DNA of 34,611 nucleotides from an uncultured Neokomagataea sp. (GCF_946476835.1 NZ_CAMKWA010000018.1:1-34611), one strand, 5' to 3'. Shown: positions 14,406-22,849, numbered from the stretch's first letter. Notes: generated by a model from the letters alone, not told the origin. Numbers and translations: made by a program.

Positions 14406-14516
14406 CGGGCTCTCCTTACACAAGCCCCTCAGACATATCGTAAGAACACGCTGCGACAAGCAAAATTGAATTTAGTTCTTTGCCAAACCCCCAGTTTCAC
14501 GAAAATATCATGTCAC

Positions 14517-15956
14517 TTATACGCTATTTTCTGCACCGCCCTCAGTGAAAGCGTCGAAGGTCATCGTAAAGACAGAACCGGGCAAAGTAAGACCTTCTTT
14601 ATGGGCCCCAATGCTCAGAGTCGCACCATGAAGGTCTAAAATAGCCGAAACGAGACTCAAACCCAGACCACTACCCGGAATATGACGGCTTTTATCGGAG
14701 CGATAAAAGCGCCCAAGTACTGCGCCACGTTCTTGCTCTGGAATACCTATTCCCGTGTCCGAAACTTGCACCGATATCTTATCATCAGCCGTCCGCTCGA
14801 CACGTAGCCCAACCTCTCCTCCCGCAGGTGTGAACTTAATGGCGTTGTCTACCAAATTCGCCAACACTTCACTCAACAGATCTGCATCTCCATAAAGCAA
14901 CGCTTTGGAGGTCAATCCTTCCTGACGGAGAATGATACCCTGCGTTTCTGCAATCGGCTCATACAGATCAACAATACCCGCTGCGACTTCGGTTAAATCC
15001 GTCATCGCAAAACCTGCACGACGCCGACCATTCTCAAGCTCACCAATCCTGAGCAACGCCGTAATAATGGAAAAGCACTGGTCAAGATCCTGCGTCGCTC
15101 GCTGAATCACCGTATTAAGATGATCTACATCATCCGAACCCGTTACGCGCTCCAGCGCGGCACGCACACGCGCCAAAGGTGTCCGCAAATCATGGGCAAT
15201 ATCATTGCCAACATCACGGATTTCATCCAGCAGATGCTCCAGACGATCCAACATCCGGTTTACGGCACTGGCAAGACGCTCAATATCATCACGCTCACGC
15301 CCGACCGGAAGGCGTTCTTGCAAATCTCCGCCCATAATCCGCACAATGGCTTCACGCATTTCTTTGACACGCGCCAAAGCACGGTGGCTCAAGAAAACGC
15401 CAGCCAATAATGCAAACAAAACAATCGGCACCACCGACATAAGCGCCGAACGCTTCGTAATATAACGCAGCTCATCCGCCATGTGCATGGACCGTGCCAG
15501 CACCAATACACGCCCGTCAGGATGACCATCTCGATCCGGCACCCGCACAGCCATGAAGCGCATTTCAAACGGACGATCTTTACGCGGCACTACCCATAAA
15601 CGCTGCGCCTCGGGAGAAACTTCCAACCCCTCCGGCCACGTATGAATATCACCTACAATCGGCTGATGCGTTAGATCGAACAACGCAGCACCGTTCAGAA
15701 TGACGCGTAGATCGGTCTTTGTACGATCACGCACAGCGTCTTCTAGTTCTTCCGGCGTTTCTTGCACCAGAAGGTCAGCCTCACGCTTCAAAAAATCTGT
15801 CGAGCGGGCGCGCTCGTAATTCGCCATTTGCCCGTAAACGAGCATAAACTGGAGCAAAACGCCCGCGATAATGGCGACGACGAAGGCCAGCGTCAGCCGG
15901 AACGTCGCCGTCCGAAAAATATCAGTTTGGAACACGCAAACTGAACCCAGCGCCAC
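14517..15956 (-). CDS. Two-component sensor histidine kinase
   Basis: An inner-membrane sensor kinase of up to 479 residues. Membrane segments lie near residues 18-40 and 170-190, with a periplasmic sensor region of about 125 residues between them, then a HAMP segment. The dimerisation box contains the phosphoacceptor in IAHDLRTPLARVR (His about 255). The ATP-binding domain shows the N box (LANLVDNAIKFTP), DTGIGIP and GSGLGLSLV. The start is uncertain: GTG at 15956 overlaps the regulator gene by 35 bases, and another GTG at 15935 would give VFQTDIFRTATFRL; neither has a clear ribosome binding site. The close overlap with the response regulator marks a cognate pair, probably controlling the downstream efflux genes. 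Confidence 0.93.
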   Translation of the reverse strand: MALGSVCVFQTDIFRTATFRLTLAFVVAIIAGVLLQFMLVYGQMANYERARSTDFLKREADLLVQETPEELEDAVRDRTKTDLRVILNGAALFDLTHQPIVGDIHTWPEGLEVSPEAQRLWVVPRKDRPFEMRFMAVRVPDRDGHPDGRVLVLARSMHMADELRYITKRSALMSVVPIVLFALLAGVFLSHRALARVKEMREAIVRIMGGDLQERLPVGRERDDIERLASAVNRMLDRLEHLLDEIRDVGNDIAHDLRTPLARVRAALERVTGSDDVDHLNTVIQRATQDLDQCFSIITALLRIGELENGRRRAGFAMTDLTEVAAGIVDLYEPIAETQGIILRQEGLTSKALLYGDADLLSEVLANLVDNAIKFTPAGGEVGLRVERTADDKISVQVSDTGIGIPEQERGAVLGRFYRSDKSRHIPGSGLGLSLVSAILDLHGATLSIGAHKEGLTLPGSVFTMTFDAFTEGGAENSV

Positions 15957-16644
15957 GGATACTTTGAATCAACGGAGCTTCACCCGGCACATCAATCTTA
16001 CGACGCAACTTGCCGATATGCACATCCACAAGATTGGTTTGCGGCACAAAGCGGTAGTTCCACACATCTTCCAAGAGCATAGTCCGCGTCAGGACAGCAC
16101 CAGGGCGACGCATCATATATTCCAACAAACGGAACTCACGCGGCAGAAGATCTACTTCACGCCCCTCACGGAAAACTTTACGTTCGATCAGGTCCATCTC
16201 AATGGGTCCAACCCGCAGAACCGTTTCACGGCTATCCGTCGGACGGCGCAGTAAAGCCTCAAGACGCGCAGCCAATTCTTCCATGGCAAAAGGCTTCGTC
16301 AGGTAATCATCACCACCCGCCTTCAAACCGTTGACGCGGTCATCTACCGCGGACAGAGCAGAAAGCACCAAGACAGGCGTCATAATCTGCTCACGGCGCA
16401 AACGTTCAATCACGCTTAGACCATCAAGCCCTGGCAGCATGCGGTCTACCACCATCAGATCATAACGGCGGGAGATCGCTTCATCCACGCCCTCTAACCC
16501 AGTGCTCGCACGCGTTACGCCGTAACCACGCGCTTCCAATTCCGCGACAACTTCCGTCGCGATACTATCATCGTCCTCGATCAGCAGCAGCCGGATCGCA
16601 GGTTCGGATTGGCGGAGTACCGCCTCATGACTTTCAGCAGACAT
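15922..16644 (-). CDS. OmpR/PhoB-family response regulator
   Basis: A 240-residue two-component regulator. The receiver domain has the acidic pocket LLLIEDDDS, the phosphorylated aspartate in YDLMVVDRMLPG (about residue 67) and the conserved lysine in DYLTKPF (about 117). The C-terminal winged-helix domain shows LLPREFRLLEYMMRRPGAVL and VDVHIGKLRRKID. Three successive ATG codons follow a GGGGAGG ribosome binding site. The third (16644) has the best spacing and was chosen; the frame is open to 16662. The kinase gene overlaps its 3' end. It lies 54 bases after rmuC on the same strand. Confidence 0.95.
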   Translation of the reverse strand: MSAESHEAVLRQSEPAIRLLLIEDDDSIATEVVAELEARGYGVTRASTGLEGVDEAISRRYDLMVVDRMLPGLDGLSVIERLRREQIMTPVLVLSALSAVDDRVNGLKAGGDDYLTKPFAMEELAARLEALLRRPTDSRETVLRVGPIEMDLIERKVFREGREVDLLPREFRLLEYMMRRPGAVLTRTMLLEDVWNYRFVPQTNLVDVHIGKLRRKIDVPGEAPLIQSIRGAGFSLRVPN

Positions 16645-16698
16645 CATCATACCTCCCCACATGAGCCGTAACGCTTGAAGTTCCCATTAAAAACGGGG

Positions 16699-17883
16699 TT
16701 AACCTTCAGCATCACTCATCTCAGCTCCATCGAGCGCACGTAACTTACGCCCTAGAACTCGTGTGCGACGCCGGGCTTCTTCAATCGTACTGCCCATCGT
16801 TCCAGCATTACGCTGCAACTTTTCCAACACATCGTCCATACGCAACATTTCTTGCCGCGTCGTGCCCAGAAGAGAGGCAATGGTCTCTGTCCGCTCTTCA
16901 AGTGCCAGAGTAACATAACCCAGATGCACCGTACGCAACATAGCCGGTAATAAAGAAGGCCCCATGATCAGCACACGATACAACCGCCCTATTTCATCAA
17001 TAACACCCGGCATCCGCGAAATTTCCGTATAAAGCCCATCCGTCGGCACATACAAAACCGCAAACTCCACCGTAACTGGTGGGCGAATATATTTAGAGGC
17101 AATCTTTCGCGCCTCTGCTTTAATCACAGCTTCCAACTCACGACGCGCCGCTTTTTCACCTGCTGCATCAGACGCTTCTGCTGCGTTTAGTAAGCGCTCA
17201 TACGCTTCCGTCGGGAATTTGCTATCAATTGGCAGATAAGGGGGCGCTTCACTCCGCACGGGCATACGAACCGCAAACTCAACACTTTCCAGCCCCTCCC
17301 CTACCCGAAAATTGGTCTCATAACTGCCTTCAGGCAAAACATCATCCAACAGAGCGCGACACTGCGCCTCACCCCACCCACCTCTGGATTTCACATTCGA
17401 GAATAAACGCTTCAAGTCTCCGATCTGCGCCGTCACGCTCGATACCTCACCCAAAGCCTTTTGCATCAAGCCGAATTGCTCAACCACTCGCTGAAAGCTC
17501 GTTTGCATTTGCTTTTCAACAGCACCATGCAACTGCTCATTAACCGCAAGGCGAATACGCTCAATTTGCCGCGCCTGCCCATCAGACATATTCCGCAACG
17601 CTTCTGACAATAACAAGCGATTATCCGCCTGATCTTGTCCCACACGCTGCGTTACTATGGCCAAACGTTCTGTCGTTTCTAAGCGCAGTGCATCCAAGCG
17701 CCCTGAGAGCGTGCGCTCAATATCCACAAGGTGCTGGCGCTGATACTCCGCATCACGTGCCCGCTCATCTGCTTCACGATCAAAAAACGGCGTAAAATCT
17801 TGCTGCCGCCCGTTTTTCATCAGTGCCAAAACAGCAATAACCAAAGAAATAAAGGCAACAATCCATGGGAGCATGGAAATCAT
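16699..17883 (-). CDS. rmuC: RmuC-like DNA recombination protein
   Basis: A member of the RmuC family, whose E. coli member limits recombination at inverted repeats and has a PD-(D/E)XK-like nuclease fold. The N-terminus carries a membrane anchor (MLPWIVAFISLVIAVLALM), followed by a long charged coiled-coil region, then the family signature LFSNVKSRGGWGEAQCRALL and LPIDSKFPTEAYERL. The frame is open to 17943, but an ATG at 17883 (or 17874) begins just before the membrane segment, and a -10-like TATAAC lies between 17943 and 17883, so I prefer the shorter form of about 394 residues. Exact start is uncertain. Confidence 0.9.
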   Translation of the reverse strand: MISMLPWIVAFISLVIAVLALMKNGRQQDFTPFFDREADERARDAEYQRQHLVDIERTLSGRLDALRLETTERLAIVTQRVGQDQADNRLLLSEALRNMSDGQARQIERIRLAVNEQLHGAVEKQMQTSFQRVVEQFGLMQKALGEVSSVTAQIGDLKRLFSNVKSRGGWGEAQCRALLDDVLPEGSYETNFRVGEGLESVEFAVRMPVRSEAPPYLPIDSKFPTEAYERLLNAAEASDAAGEKAARRELEAVIKAEARKIASKYIRPPVTVEFAVLYVPTDGLYTEISRMPGVIDEIGRLYRVLIMGPSLLPAMLRTVHLGYVTLALEERTETIASLLGTTRQEMLRMDDVLEKLQRNAGTMGSTIEEARRRTRVLGRKLRALDGAEMSDAEG

Positions 17884-17967
17884 ACGAACTACTCTAACCG
17901 TTATAATGAGCCGCTTCTGACCCACCACAGTAGAGAAGAACATAAAGAAAACAACCCAGCAGCCCTC

Positions 17968-18195
17968 TTACCGCTGCCCGGCACTTCCACCGCTCCACCC
18001 ACTACCCTGCCCACATGAACACGGCACAGCAAAAGGGACCTTCATCGGCGGTTTACATGTATAAATACCCGCTTGGCACCCCGCCCCATTGACGACCCCA
18101 GGACGGGATACCCCGCTTCCTTCACACGCTGTCAATAACAAGCAAGACGCAAACCCCAAGATCACAAGCGCACTCTGTTGTAAGATACGAAACAT
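17968..18195 (-). CDS. Small cysteine-rich lipoprotein of unknown function
   Basis: A 75-residue predicted lipoprotein. The ATG at 18195 has a good ribosome binding site (GGGAGG), and an N-terminal hydrophobic stretch ends in the lipobox LLTAC. The mature part is short, glycine- and proline-rich, and has four further cysteines (in GAGCQAGIYTCKPP and VPCSCGQGSGW) that could form disulfides or bind metal. It lies between the flavoprotein and rmuC on the same strand. I recognise no family with a known function. Confidence 0.72.
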   Translation of the reverse strand: MFRILQQSALVILGFASCLLLTACEGSGVSRPGVVNGAGCQAGIYTCKPPMKVPFAVPCSCGQGSGWSGGSAGQR

Positions 18196-18243
18196 AACGA
18201 CCTCCCGCATGGTGCCAACACAACAAAGCGCACCAATGAAGTC

Positions 18244-19497
18244 TTACGGCATAATATCCGGCACCGCCGCATTCGCTTGAACGCGCGCCACAATTCCACG
18301 CCCGGCAGCAACACCACTAGACCACGCCCACTGGAAGTTATGTCCACCCAGCCAGCCCGTCACATCGACTGCTTCACCAATAACGAAGAGGCCCGGTACT
18401 TTTCGTGCTTCCATTGTCTGAGAGGATAAATGCTTCGTATCAATCCCCCCGCGCATAACCTCGGCCTTGGCGTAACCCTCAGTACCTGAAGGCATCACAC
18501 TCCACTGCCCTACGCGCTCCGCCAATGCCTTCAGAACACGATCTGGGACATTGGCCAGCTCGATACGCATCATCTCCTGCGGGAAGCCGTCCACAATCGA
18601 GCGCGCCAAACGCGTCGGCAAAAACTCCAAAAGTGCTGGCGGCTTCGCTCGTGGCCGTGAAACCTTTAATGCCTGGAAATCAGCCAACAGATCCCGGCCC
18701 GGTGCAAGGTTAAACATGACCGGCGCGTTACGATCCCAATACGATGAGATTTGCAGCACCGCAGGCCCTGAGATACCACGGTGAGTAAAAACCAGCCCAT
18801 CTTCAAAACGCACCGCCTTGCGCCCCGTCCGCGCATTCTGCGCTGAGGCAATCACAGGCACAGATACCCCCGCTAATGCAGGATCGCTCTCCGCTATGCA
18901 TAACGGCACAAGTGCAGGATCTGTCGCGGTTGATGAAAGACCAAAACTTTTCGCAACGCGTAAAGAGAGATCACTGGCACCCAACTTCGGGATTGATAGC
19001 CCTCCCGTTGCCAGCACAACAGACTGCGCCGTAATGTCCCCCTCAGACGTCAGGACCCGAAACTCAGCGTCATTACGCTGAACGTGGTCAATCTTAACGC
19101 CAAAGCCAAATTCGACACGCGCGGCCTCAGCTTCCTCCATCAACATCGCAACGATTTGGCGCGCTGAACCATCGCAGAATAACTGCCCACGTGCTTTTTC
19201 ATGCCACGCAATACGATGCCGCTCGACCATGGCCAAAAAGTCTTTAGCGGTGAAGCGCGCCAATGCAGAACGTGCAAAATGCTTATTATTGGACAAGAAG
19301 CACTCTGGCTTCGTTTCCAAATGGGTGAAGTTACACCGACCACCGCCTGAAATAAGGATTTTACGCCCCGGTTCTGCACCATGGTCCAGCACCAAAACAC
19401 GTGAACCACCACGCGCAGCAACCGCTGCAGCCATCAGGCCCGCAGCACCTGCGCCCAATATAACGGCGTCATATTGGGAAGAAGAATGTTGAGTCAA
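18244..19497 (-). CDS. HI0933/BaiN-family flavoprotein (NAD(P)/FAD-dependent oxidoreductase)
   Basis: A flavoprotein of about 417 residues in the HI0933/YhiN/BaiN family, whose cellular substrates are mostly unknown. The FAD-binding Rossmann motif VILGAGAAGLMAAA is followed by the family signature GRKILISGGGRCNFTH. Near the C-terminus are GGIDTKHLSSQTMEAR and FVIGEAVDVTGWLGGHNFQWA, also typical. The frame is open to 19605, but that would overlap the upstream GST-fold gene by over 100 bases. A TTG at 19497, five bases after that gene's stop, gives a normal family length; the start is not certain. It probably shares a transcript with the upstream gene. Confidence 0.9.
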   Translation of the reverse strand: MTQHSSSQYDAVILGAGAAGLMAAAVAARGGSRVLVLDHGAEPGRKILISGGGRCNFTHLETKPECFLSNNKHFARSALARFTAKDFLAMVERHRIAWHEKARGQLFCDGSARQIVAMLMEEAEAARVEFGFGVKIDHVQRNDAEFRVLTSEGDITAQSVVLATGGLSIPKLGASDLSLRVAKSFGLSSTATDPALVPLCIAESDPALAGVSVPVIASAQNARTGRKAVRFEDGLVFTHRGISGPAVLQISSYWDRNAPVMFNLAPGRDLLADFQALKVSRPRAKPPALLEFLPTRLARSIVDGFPQEMMRIELANVPDRVLKALAERVGQWSVMPSGTEGYAKAEVMRGGIDTKHLSSQTMEARKVPGLFVIGEAVDVTGWLGGHNFQWAWSSGVAAGRGIVARVQANAAVPDIMP

Positions 19498-19502
19498 AGG
19501 TC

Positions 19503-20171
19503 TTAAAAATCCAAATTTGCATAATGCGCAGGCGGCACAATACCGCTCATACGATCTGATAAAAGGCCACGGAAACACGGGCGTGACTTCACCCGAGCAT
19601 ACCATTCTTTGGCGGCTGGCGCCTTAGACCACGTAATATCTCCGATGAAGTCCAAAGACGACAAATGAGCCGCCGCGGCAAAATCAGCAATGCTGATTGA
19701 CTTTCCGGCCAACCACGAGCGCGTTTCCGCCAACCAACTGATATAGTCGAGATGGAAACGTAAGCCACCATAGCCCGCCCGCAGTGCATTCCCATCGGGG
19801 TGCCCACGGCCATGCAAACGTTTATCGACCTTCTCACCCAAAAGATTCTGGGTCACTTCTGCCGCAAAGCGTGTTTCAAACCAGTCCAGCAAACGCCGTA
19901 CTTCTACGCGCTCCGCCAGCGTGCGGCCCATTAATGGAGTATCTGGATAAGCTTCATCCAAATATTCGCAAATCACGCGCCCCCCCGGAACAGCCAGCCC
20001 GTTTTCTTCGACCAAAACAGGCACTTCACCCGCGGGGTTCAATGTTAAAAAATCTTCGCGCTGTTCCCATACCCGCTCAACAGCTAGGTCAAATGGTAAA
20101 CGCTTCTCACTGAGAGCGAGACGAACCAGCCGGCATTGCGGCGACAGTGGAAGGTGATGCAGAATACGCAT
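19503..20171 (-). CDS. fzlA: Glutathione S-transferase-fold protein, probable FtsZ-binding FzlA
   Basis: A 222-residue protein with a thioredoxin-like N-terminal domain (MRILHHLPLSPQCRLVRLAL, NPAGEVPVLVEENG) and a helical GST C-terminal domain. The tail HYANLDF resembles the conserved end of FzlA, the alphaproteobacterial GST homolog that binds FtsZ and promotes curved filaments and constriction. A tryptophan at position 35 and the aspartate next to the C-terminus match residues I recall as functionally important in Caulobacter FzlA. It is divergent from minCDE, which supports a division role. A generic GST is the alternative. Start at the ATG 20171 has only a weak ribosome binding site. Confidence 0.7.
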   Translation of the reverse strand: MRILHHLPLSPQCRLVRLALSEKRLPFDLAVERVWEQREDFLTLNPAGEVPVLVEENGLAVPGGRVICEYLDEAYPDTPLMGRTLAERVEVRRLLDWFETRFAAEVTQNLLGEKVDKRLHGRGHPDGNALRAGYGGLRFHLDYISWLAETRSWLAGKSISIADFAAAAHLSSLDFIGDITWSKAPAAKEWYARVKSRPCFRGLLSDRMSGIVPPAHYANLDF

Positions 20172-20298
20172 ATGTCTTTACTAGACCACTTCCGGTTCGG
20201 AGGAAATCACTGTGTGCACTTTATAAGCACAGTCTTCATCTGGCAGTGTGAAGCAACGACGTTTTTCCTACTCCGATTGTCAGGCGCACGATTCAGCG

Positions 20299-21036
20299 AT
20301 GTCCCAGCCCCAGTCCCCTCCTCCGCAAACCGAGACCACTCCTGCACTGCGAATCCGTGCACGTGGACGCTCCTTCCTCGCGCTGGTTCTCTCCCCAGAA
20401 GCGCCACTCACACACTGGCTGAACGGCCTTGACCAACAGATTGCCCGCTCAGGCACGCTCTTCAATGGCAAACCCATCATCTTAGATCTCGGCCTTCTTG
20501 CCGTAGACACTCCAGATTTACCGGGCCTTCAAAACGCCCTCACCGAACGCGGCCTGCGTATTATCGGCATTGAAGGGGGCGACCCTGCATGGCCAGCTGT
20601 TGCCTCATGGGACTGGCCAGCACCACTAGACGGCGGCAAGCCCTCTGGTCCCGTTGAACTCCCCGACGCCCCCACACAAGAACCGACCACTGCCCCAACC
20701 ACACAACCGGGCAAAACACTTATCGTTGAAGATACCGTGCGCTCCGGCCAACGTATCCAAAACCTTGAAGGAGACGTTGTGGTGCTGGGAGCCGTATCAT
20801 CCGGCGCTGAAATCATCGCCGCAGGCTCTATTCATATTTATGGCCCCCTACGCGGCCGGGCCATTGCGGGCATTATGGAACACGCCAATGCGCGTATTTT
20901 TGCTCAAAAGATGGAAGCCGAGCTCCTCGCCATTGATGGGTTCTACACCACAGCAGACGAACTTGAGGCCACTCACCTCGGGCATTCTGCTTACGCGCTC
21001 TTAATAGATGATCACATTACACTACGCGCACTATAA
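20299..21036 (+). CDS. minC: Septum site-determining protein MinC
   Basis: The FtsZ-polymerisation inhibitor of the Min system. The N-terminal FtsZ-inhibiting domain (from ALRIRARGRSFLALVL) is joined by a proline/threonine-rich linker to the C-terminal beta-helical dimerisation and MinD-binding domain (VEDTVRSGQRIQNLEGDVVV, AAGSIHIYGPLRGRAIAG). Length from ATG 20299 is about 245 residues, normal for MinC. The frame also allows a GTG at 20248, giving 17 extra residues. Neither start has a strong ribosome binding site; I chose the ATG by family length. First gene of the min cluster, divergent from the fzlA-like gene. Confidence 0.93.
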   Translation: MSQPQSPPPQTETTPALRIRARGRSFLALVLSPEAPLTHWLNGLDQQIARSGTLFNGKPIILDLGLLAVDTPDLPGLQNALTERGLRIIGIEGGDPAWPAVASWDWPAPLDGGKPSGPVELPDAPTQEPTTAPTTQPGKTLIVEDTVRSGQRIQNLEGDVVVLGAVSSGAEIIAAGSIHIYGPLRGRAIAGIMEHANARIFAQKMEAELLAIDGFYTTADELEATHLGHSAYALLIDDHITLRAL

Positions 21037-21052
21037 TTTAACGAGTATTCAC

Positions 21053-21081
21053 TTTCCGCTGTTGCCGTATCTCTGTAAAAT
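21053..21081 (+). promoter_or_regulatory. Candidate promoter for minDE
   Basis: TTTCCG is followed after 17 bases by TAAAAT, a five-of-six match to the -10 consensus; the -35 is weak. It lies in the 117-base gap between minC and minD and would give minD a leader of about 65 bases containing the 21112-21138 hairpin. Consensus match by eye only. Confidence 0.3.
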
Positions 21082-21111
21082 TTCATAAGATGTACGGTAG
21101 GTTTATCGCCC

Positions 21112-21138
21112 AAAAACGATGTTCGCATCGCTGTTTTT
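21112..21138 (+). terminator. Terminator-like hairpin in the minC-minD gap
   Basis: A five-pair stem CGATG-TTCG-CATCG with the very stable TTCG tetraloop is flanked by an A-run on the left and CTGTTTTT on the right, ending 15 bases before the minD ATG. It could attenuate minC-to-minD read-through or act in the minD leader. The stem is short, so termination strength is doubtful. No minus-strand gene nearby needs it. Confidence 0.35.
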
Positions 21139-21153
21139 AAAGCTGGAGTATTC

Positions 21154-21969
21154 ATGGCCAAGGTTCTGGTTGTCACCTCGGGCAAGGGCGGGGTCGGCAA
21201 AACAACTTCGACCGCAGCTCTCGGGGCCGCCCTCGCACGAAGCGGGCAAAATGTTGTAGTCGTCGACTTTGATGTCGGTCTGCGTAATCTTGACCTTGTA
21301 ATGGGCGCTGAACGTCGCGTTGTTTTTGACCTGATTAACGTCGTGCAAGGCGATGCCCGACTAGCTCAGGCTCTTATTCGTGACAAACGCTGCGAAACGC
21401 TTTCCATTCTTCCAGCATCTCAAACACGTGACAAAGATGCCCTGACCTCCGAGGGCGTTGCTAAAGTCATCGAAGAGCTGCGTGAAAAGTTCGACTGGAT
21501 TATTTGCGATAGCCCTGCAGGCATTGAACGTGGTGCACAATTAGCCATGCACCACGCCGATGCCGCCGTAATCGTGACGAACCCAGAAGTCAGCTCCGTG
21601 CGTGACTCTGATCGGATCATCGGCCTACTCGACAGCAAAACCGCTCGCGCAGAACGCGGCGAGAAGATTGAAAAACACCTTCTTCTGACCCGCTACGACC
21701 CAGCACGCGCGGCACGCAAAGAAATGCTCAGCGTAGAAGACGTTCTCGAAATTCTGTCCATTCCTCTTGTTGGGATCGTGCCAGAAAGCGAAGACGTACT
21801 CAAAGCCTCCAATGTAGGCTCCCCCGTTACGCTAGCTTCCCCCGACAGCCTCCCAGCCCGCGCCTATCAGGAGGCCGCACGCCGCCTGTCCGGTGAAGAG
21901 TTGGAAGTCTCCGTCCCTGTTGAAAAACGTGGCCTCTTCGAATGGCTCTTCAAGCGGAGGGGCGCATGA
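21154..21969 (+). CDS. minD: Septum site-determining ATPase MinD
   Basis: The membrane-associated ATPase that recruits MinC and, with MinE, drives its placement. The deviant Walker A motif is at residues about 10-17 (GKGGVGKTT), switch segments follow ([27 protein letters not shown]), and the C-terminal amphipathic membrane-targeting helix is [12 protein letters not shown]. Length of 271 equals that of E. coli MinD (270). The ATG has GGAG five bases upstream. Its stop overlaps the minE start by four bases. Confidence 0.98.
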   Translation: MAKVLVVTSGKGGVGKTTSTAALGAALARSGQNVVVVDFDVGLRNLDLVMGAERRVVFDLINVVQGDARLAQALIRDKRCETLSILPASQTRDKDALTSEGVAKVIEELREKFDWIICDSPAGIERGAQLAMHHADAAVIVTNPEVSSVRDSDRIIGLLDSKTARAERGEKIEKHLLLTRYDPARAARKEMLSVEDVLEILSIPLVGIVPESEDVLKASNVGSPVTLASPDSLPARAYQEAARRLSGEELEVSVPVEKRGLFEWLFKRRGA

Positions 21970-22247
21970 GCTTTCTTAGCAACCTCTTAACTCGCCGCCC
22001 CAAATCAACCAGCGCTGTCGCGAAGGACCGCCTACAAATCCTTCTCGCCCATGAGCGCGGTGGAGACGGCGAAGGGGAATCCGACCTAATCAAACAACTC
22101 CATAAAGAAATTTTGGAGGTGATCAGCCGCCACGTCGCCGTTGATCAAGAGAAGGTTCAAATCAAGGTCGATCGTGGCAATTCTGTTTCCATGCTCGAAA
22201 TCGACATCGAAGTGCCACAAGATGGGAAACTTAAGAAAGTTTTCTAA
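21966..22247 (+). CDS. minE: Cell division topological specificity factor MinE
   Basis: The MinD ATPase activator, about 93 residues. The ATG at 21966 overlaps the minD stop as ATGA and is preceded by GGAGG, so it is preferred over the open upstream frame. The N-terminal membrane-contacting part is [23 protein letters not shown], followed by the MinD-interacting helix ([10 protein letters not shown]) and the C-terminal dimerisation domain ending [16 protein letters not shown]. Confidence 0.96.
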   Translation: MSFLSNLLTRRPKSTSAVAKDRLQILLAHERGGDGEGESDLIKQLHKEILEVISRHVAVDQEKVQIKVDRGNSVSMLEIDIEVPQDGKLKKVF

Positions 22248-22289
22248 GCTTTAACACCTATCGCACCACCCTTCGAATGGAGAATACTT

Positions 22290-22637
22290 ATGAGCGGCTT
22301 TCTCGGTAACCTTCTCAACCAAGCAGCTGGCGCACTCGGTGGCCAATTGGCTGATAAATTCGGCGGCCAGATCGGTGATATGCTTAAGGGGCAAGGCATC
22401 GATATGCTGATCTCTCAAGCACGCAATGCTGGCTTGGAAGAAAAAATTCAGTCATGGATTGGCAATGGCGAAAACCTGCCAATCTCAACAGACGAACTGC
22501 GCAACCTGCTGACCGACACGCAGATTCAAACCATCGTGTCCAAAACCGGCCTGCCAGCAGAAACCATTCTGCCAGCGCTGGCACAATTCCTGCCAGCTGC
22601 AGTAGACAAGCATACGAGCACGCAAGAAAGCGCATAA
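22290..22637 (+). CDS. YidB-like (DUF937) protein
   Basis: A 115-residue protein of the YidB/DUF937 family, whose function is not established. It starts MSGFLGNLLNQAAGALGGQL and has the family signature IQSWIGNGENLPISTDEL followed by a helical bundle with TGLPAETILPALAQFLPAAVD. TGGAGAA lies five bases before the ATG. It begins 42 bases after minE with no terminator between them, and an intrinsic terminator follows, so it is probably the last gene of the min transcription unit. Confidence 0.85.
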   Translation: MSGFLGNLLNQAAGALGGQLADKFGGQIGDMLKGQGIDMLISQARNAGLEEKIQSWIGNGENLPISTDELRNLLTDTQIQTIVSKTGLPAETILPALAQFLPAAVDKHTSTQESA

Positions 22638-22664
22638 TCGCTCTCTACACAGTGTCTAAGTTCT

Positions 22665-22704
22665 AAAAAGCTGGTTCCCTTTTCTAAAGGAGCCAGCTTT
22701 TTTT
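22665..22704 (+). terminator. Intrinsic terminator of the min-yidB-like unit
   Basis: A stem of about 14 pairs (AAAAAGCTGGTTCC with GGAGCCAGCTTTTT, one G-T pair) is followed directly by a T-run. It lies 28 bases after the YidB-like stop codon and is the first terminator after minC that has both a strong stem and a T-tract. Confidence 0.88.
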
Positions 22705-22849
22705 ATGCTCCAATCATGTTATTATGAAACCATAACGAATATTCAGACGTAATAAACTTAACGACCGGAATGCACAAAATAACCTTTTATTAGTGTGATT
22801 TTTTTAACACTTCACGCCATGAATGAGGCAACACCTTTCTTTAAAACTA

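Noticed and set aside
20136-20432. 98-codon plus-strand ORF with GGAGGA at about 20200
   Set aside because: It overlaps both the fzlA-like start and the minC start in another frame; the GGAGGA leads only to a four-codon frame or this shadow.
21043-21154. Nine-base direct repeat GAGTATTCA at 21043-21051 and 21146-21154
   Set aside because: A single short repeat in a 117-base gap; the second copy overlaps the minD ribosome binding site and start, so chance is the simplest explanation.
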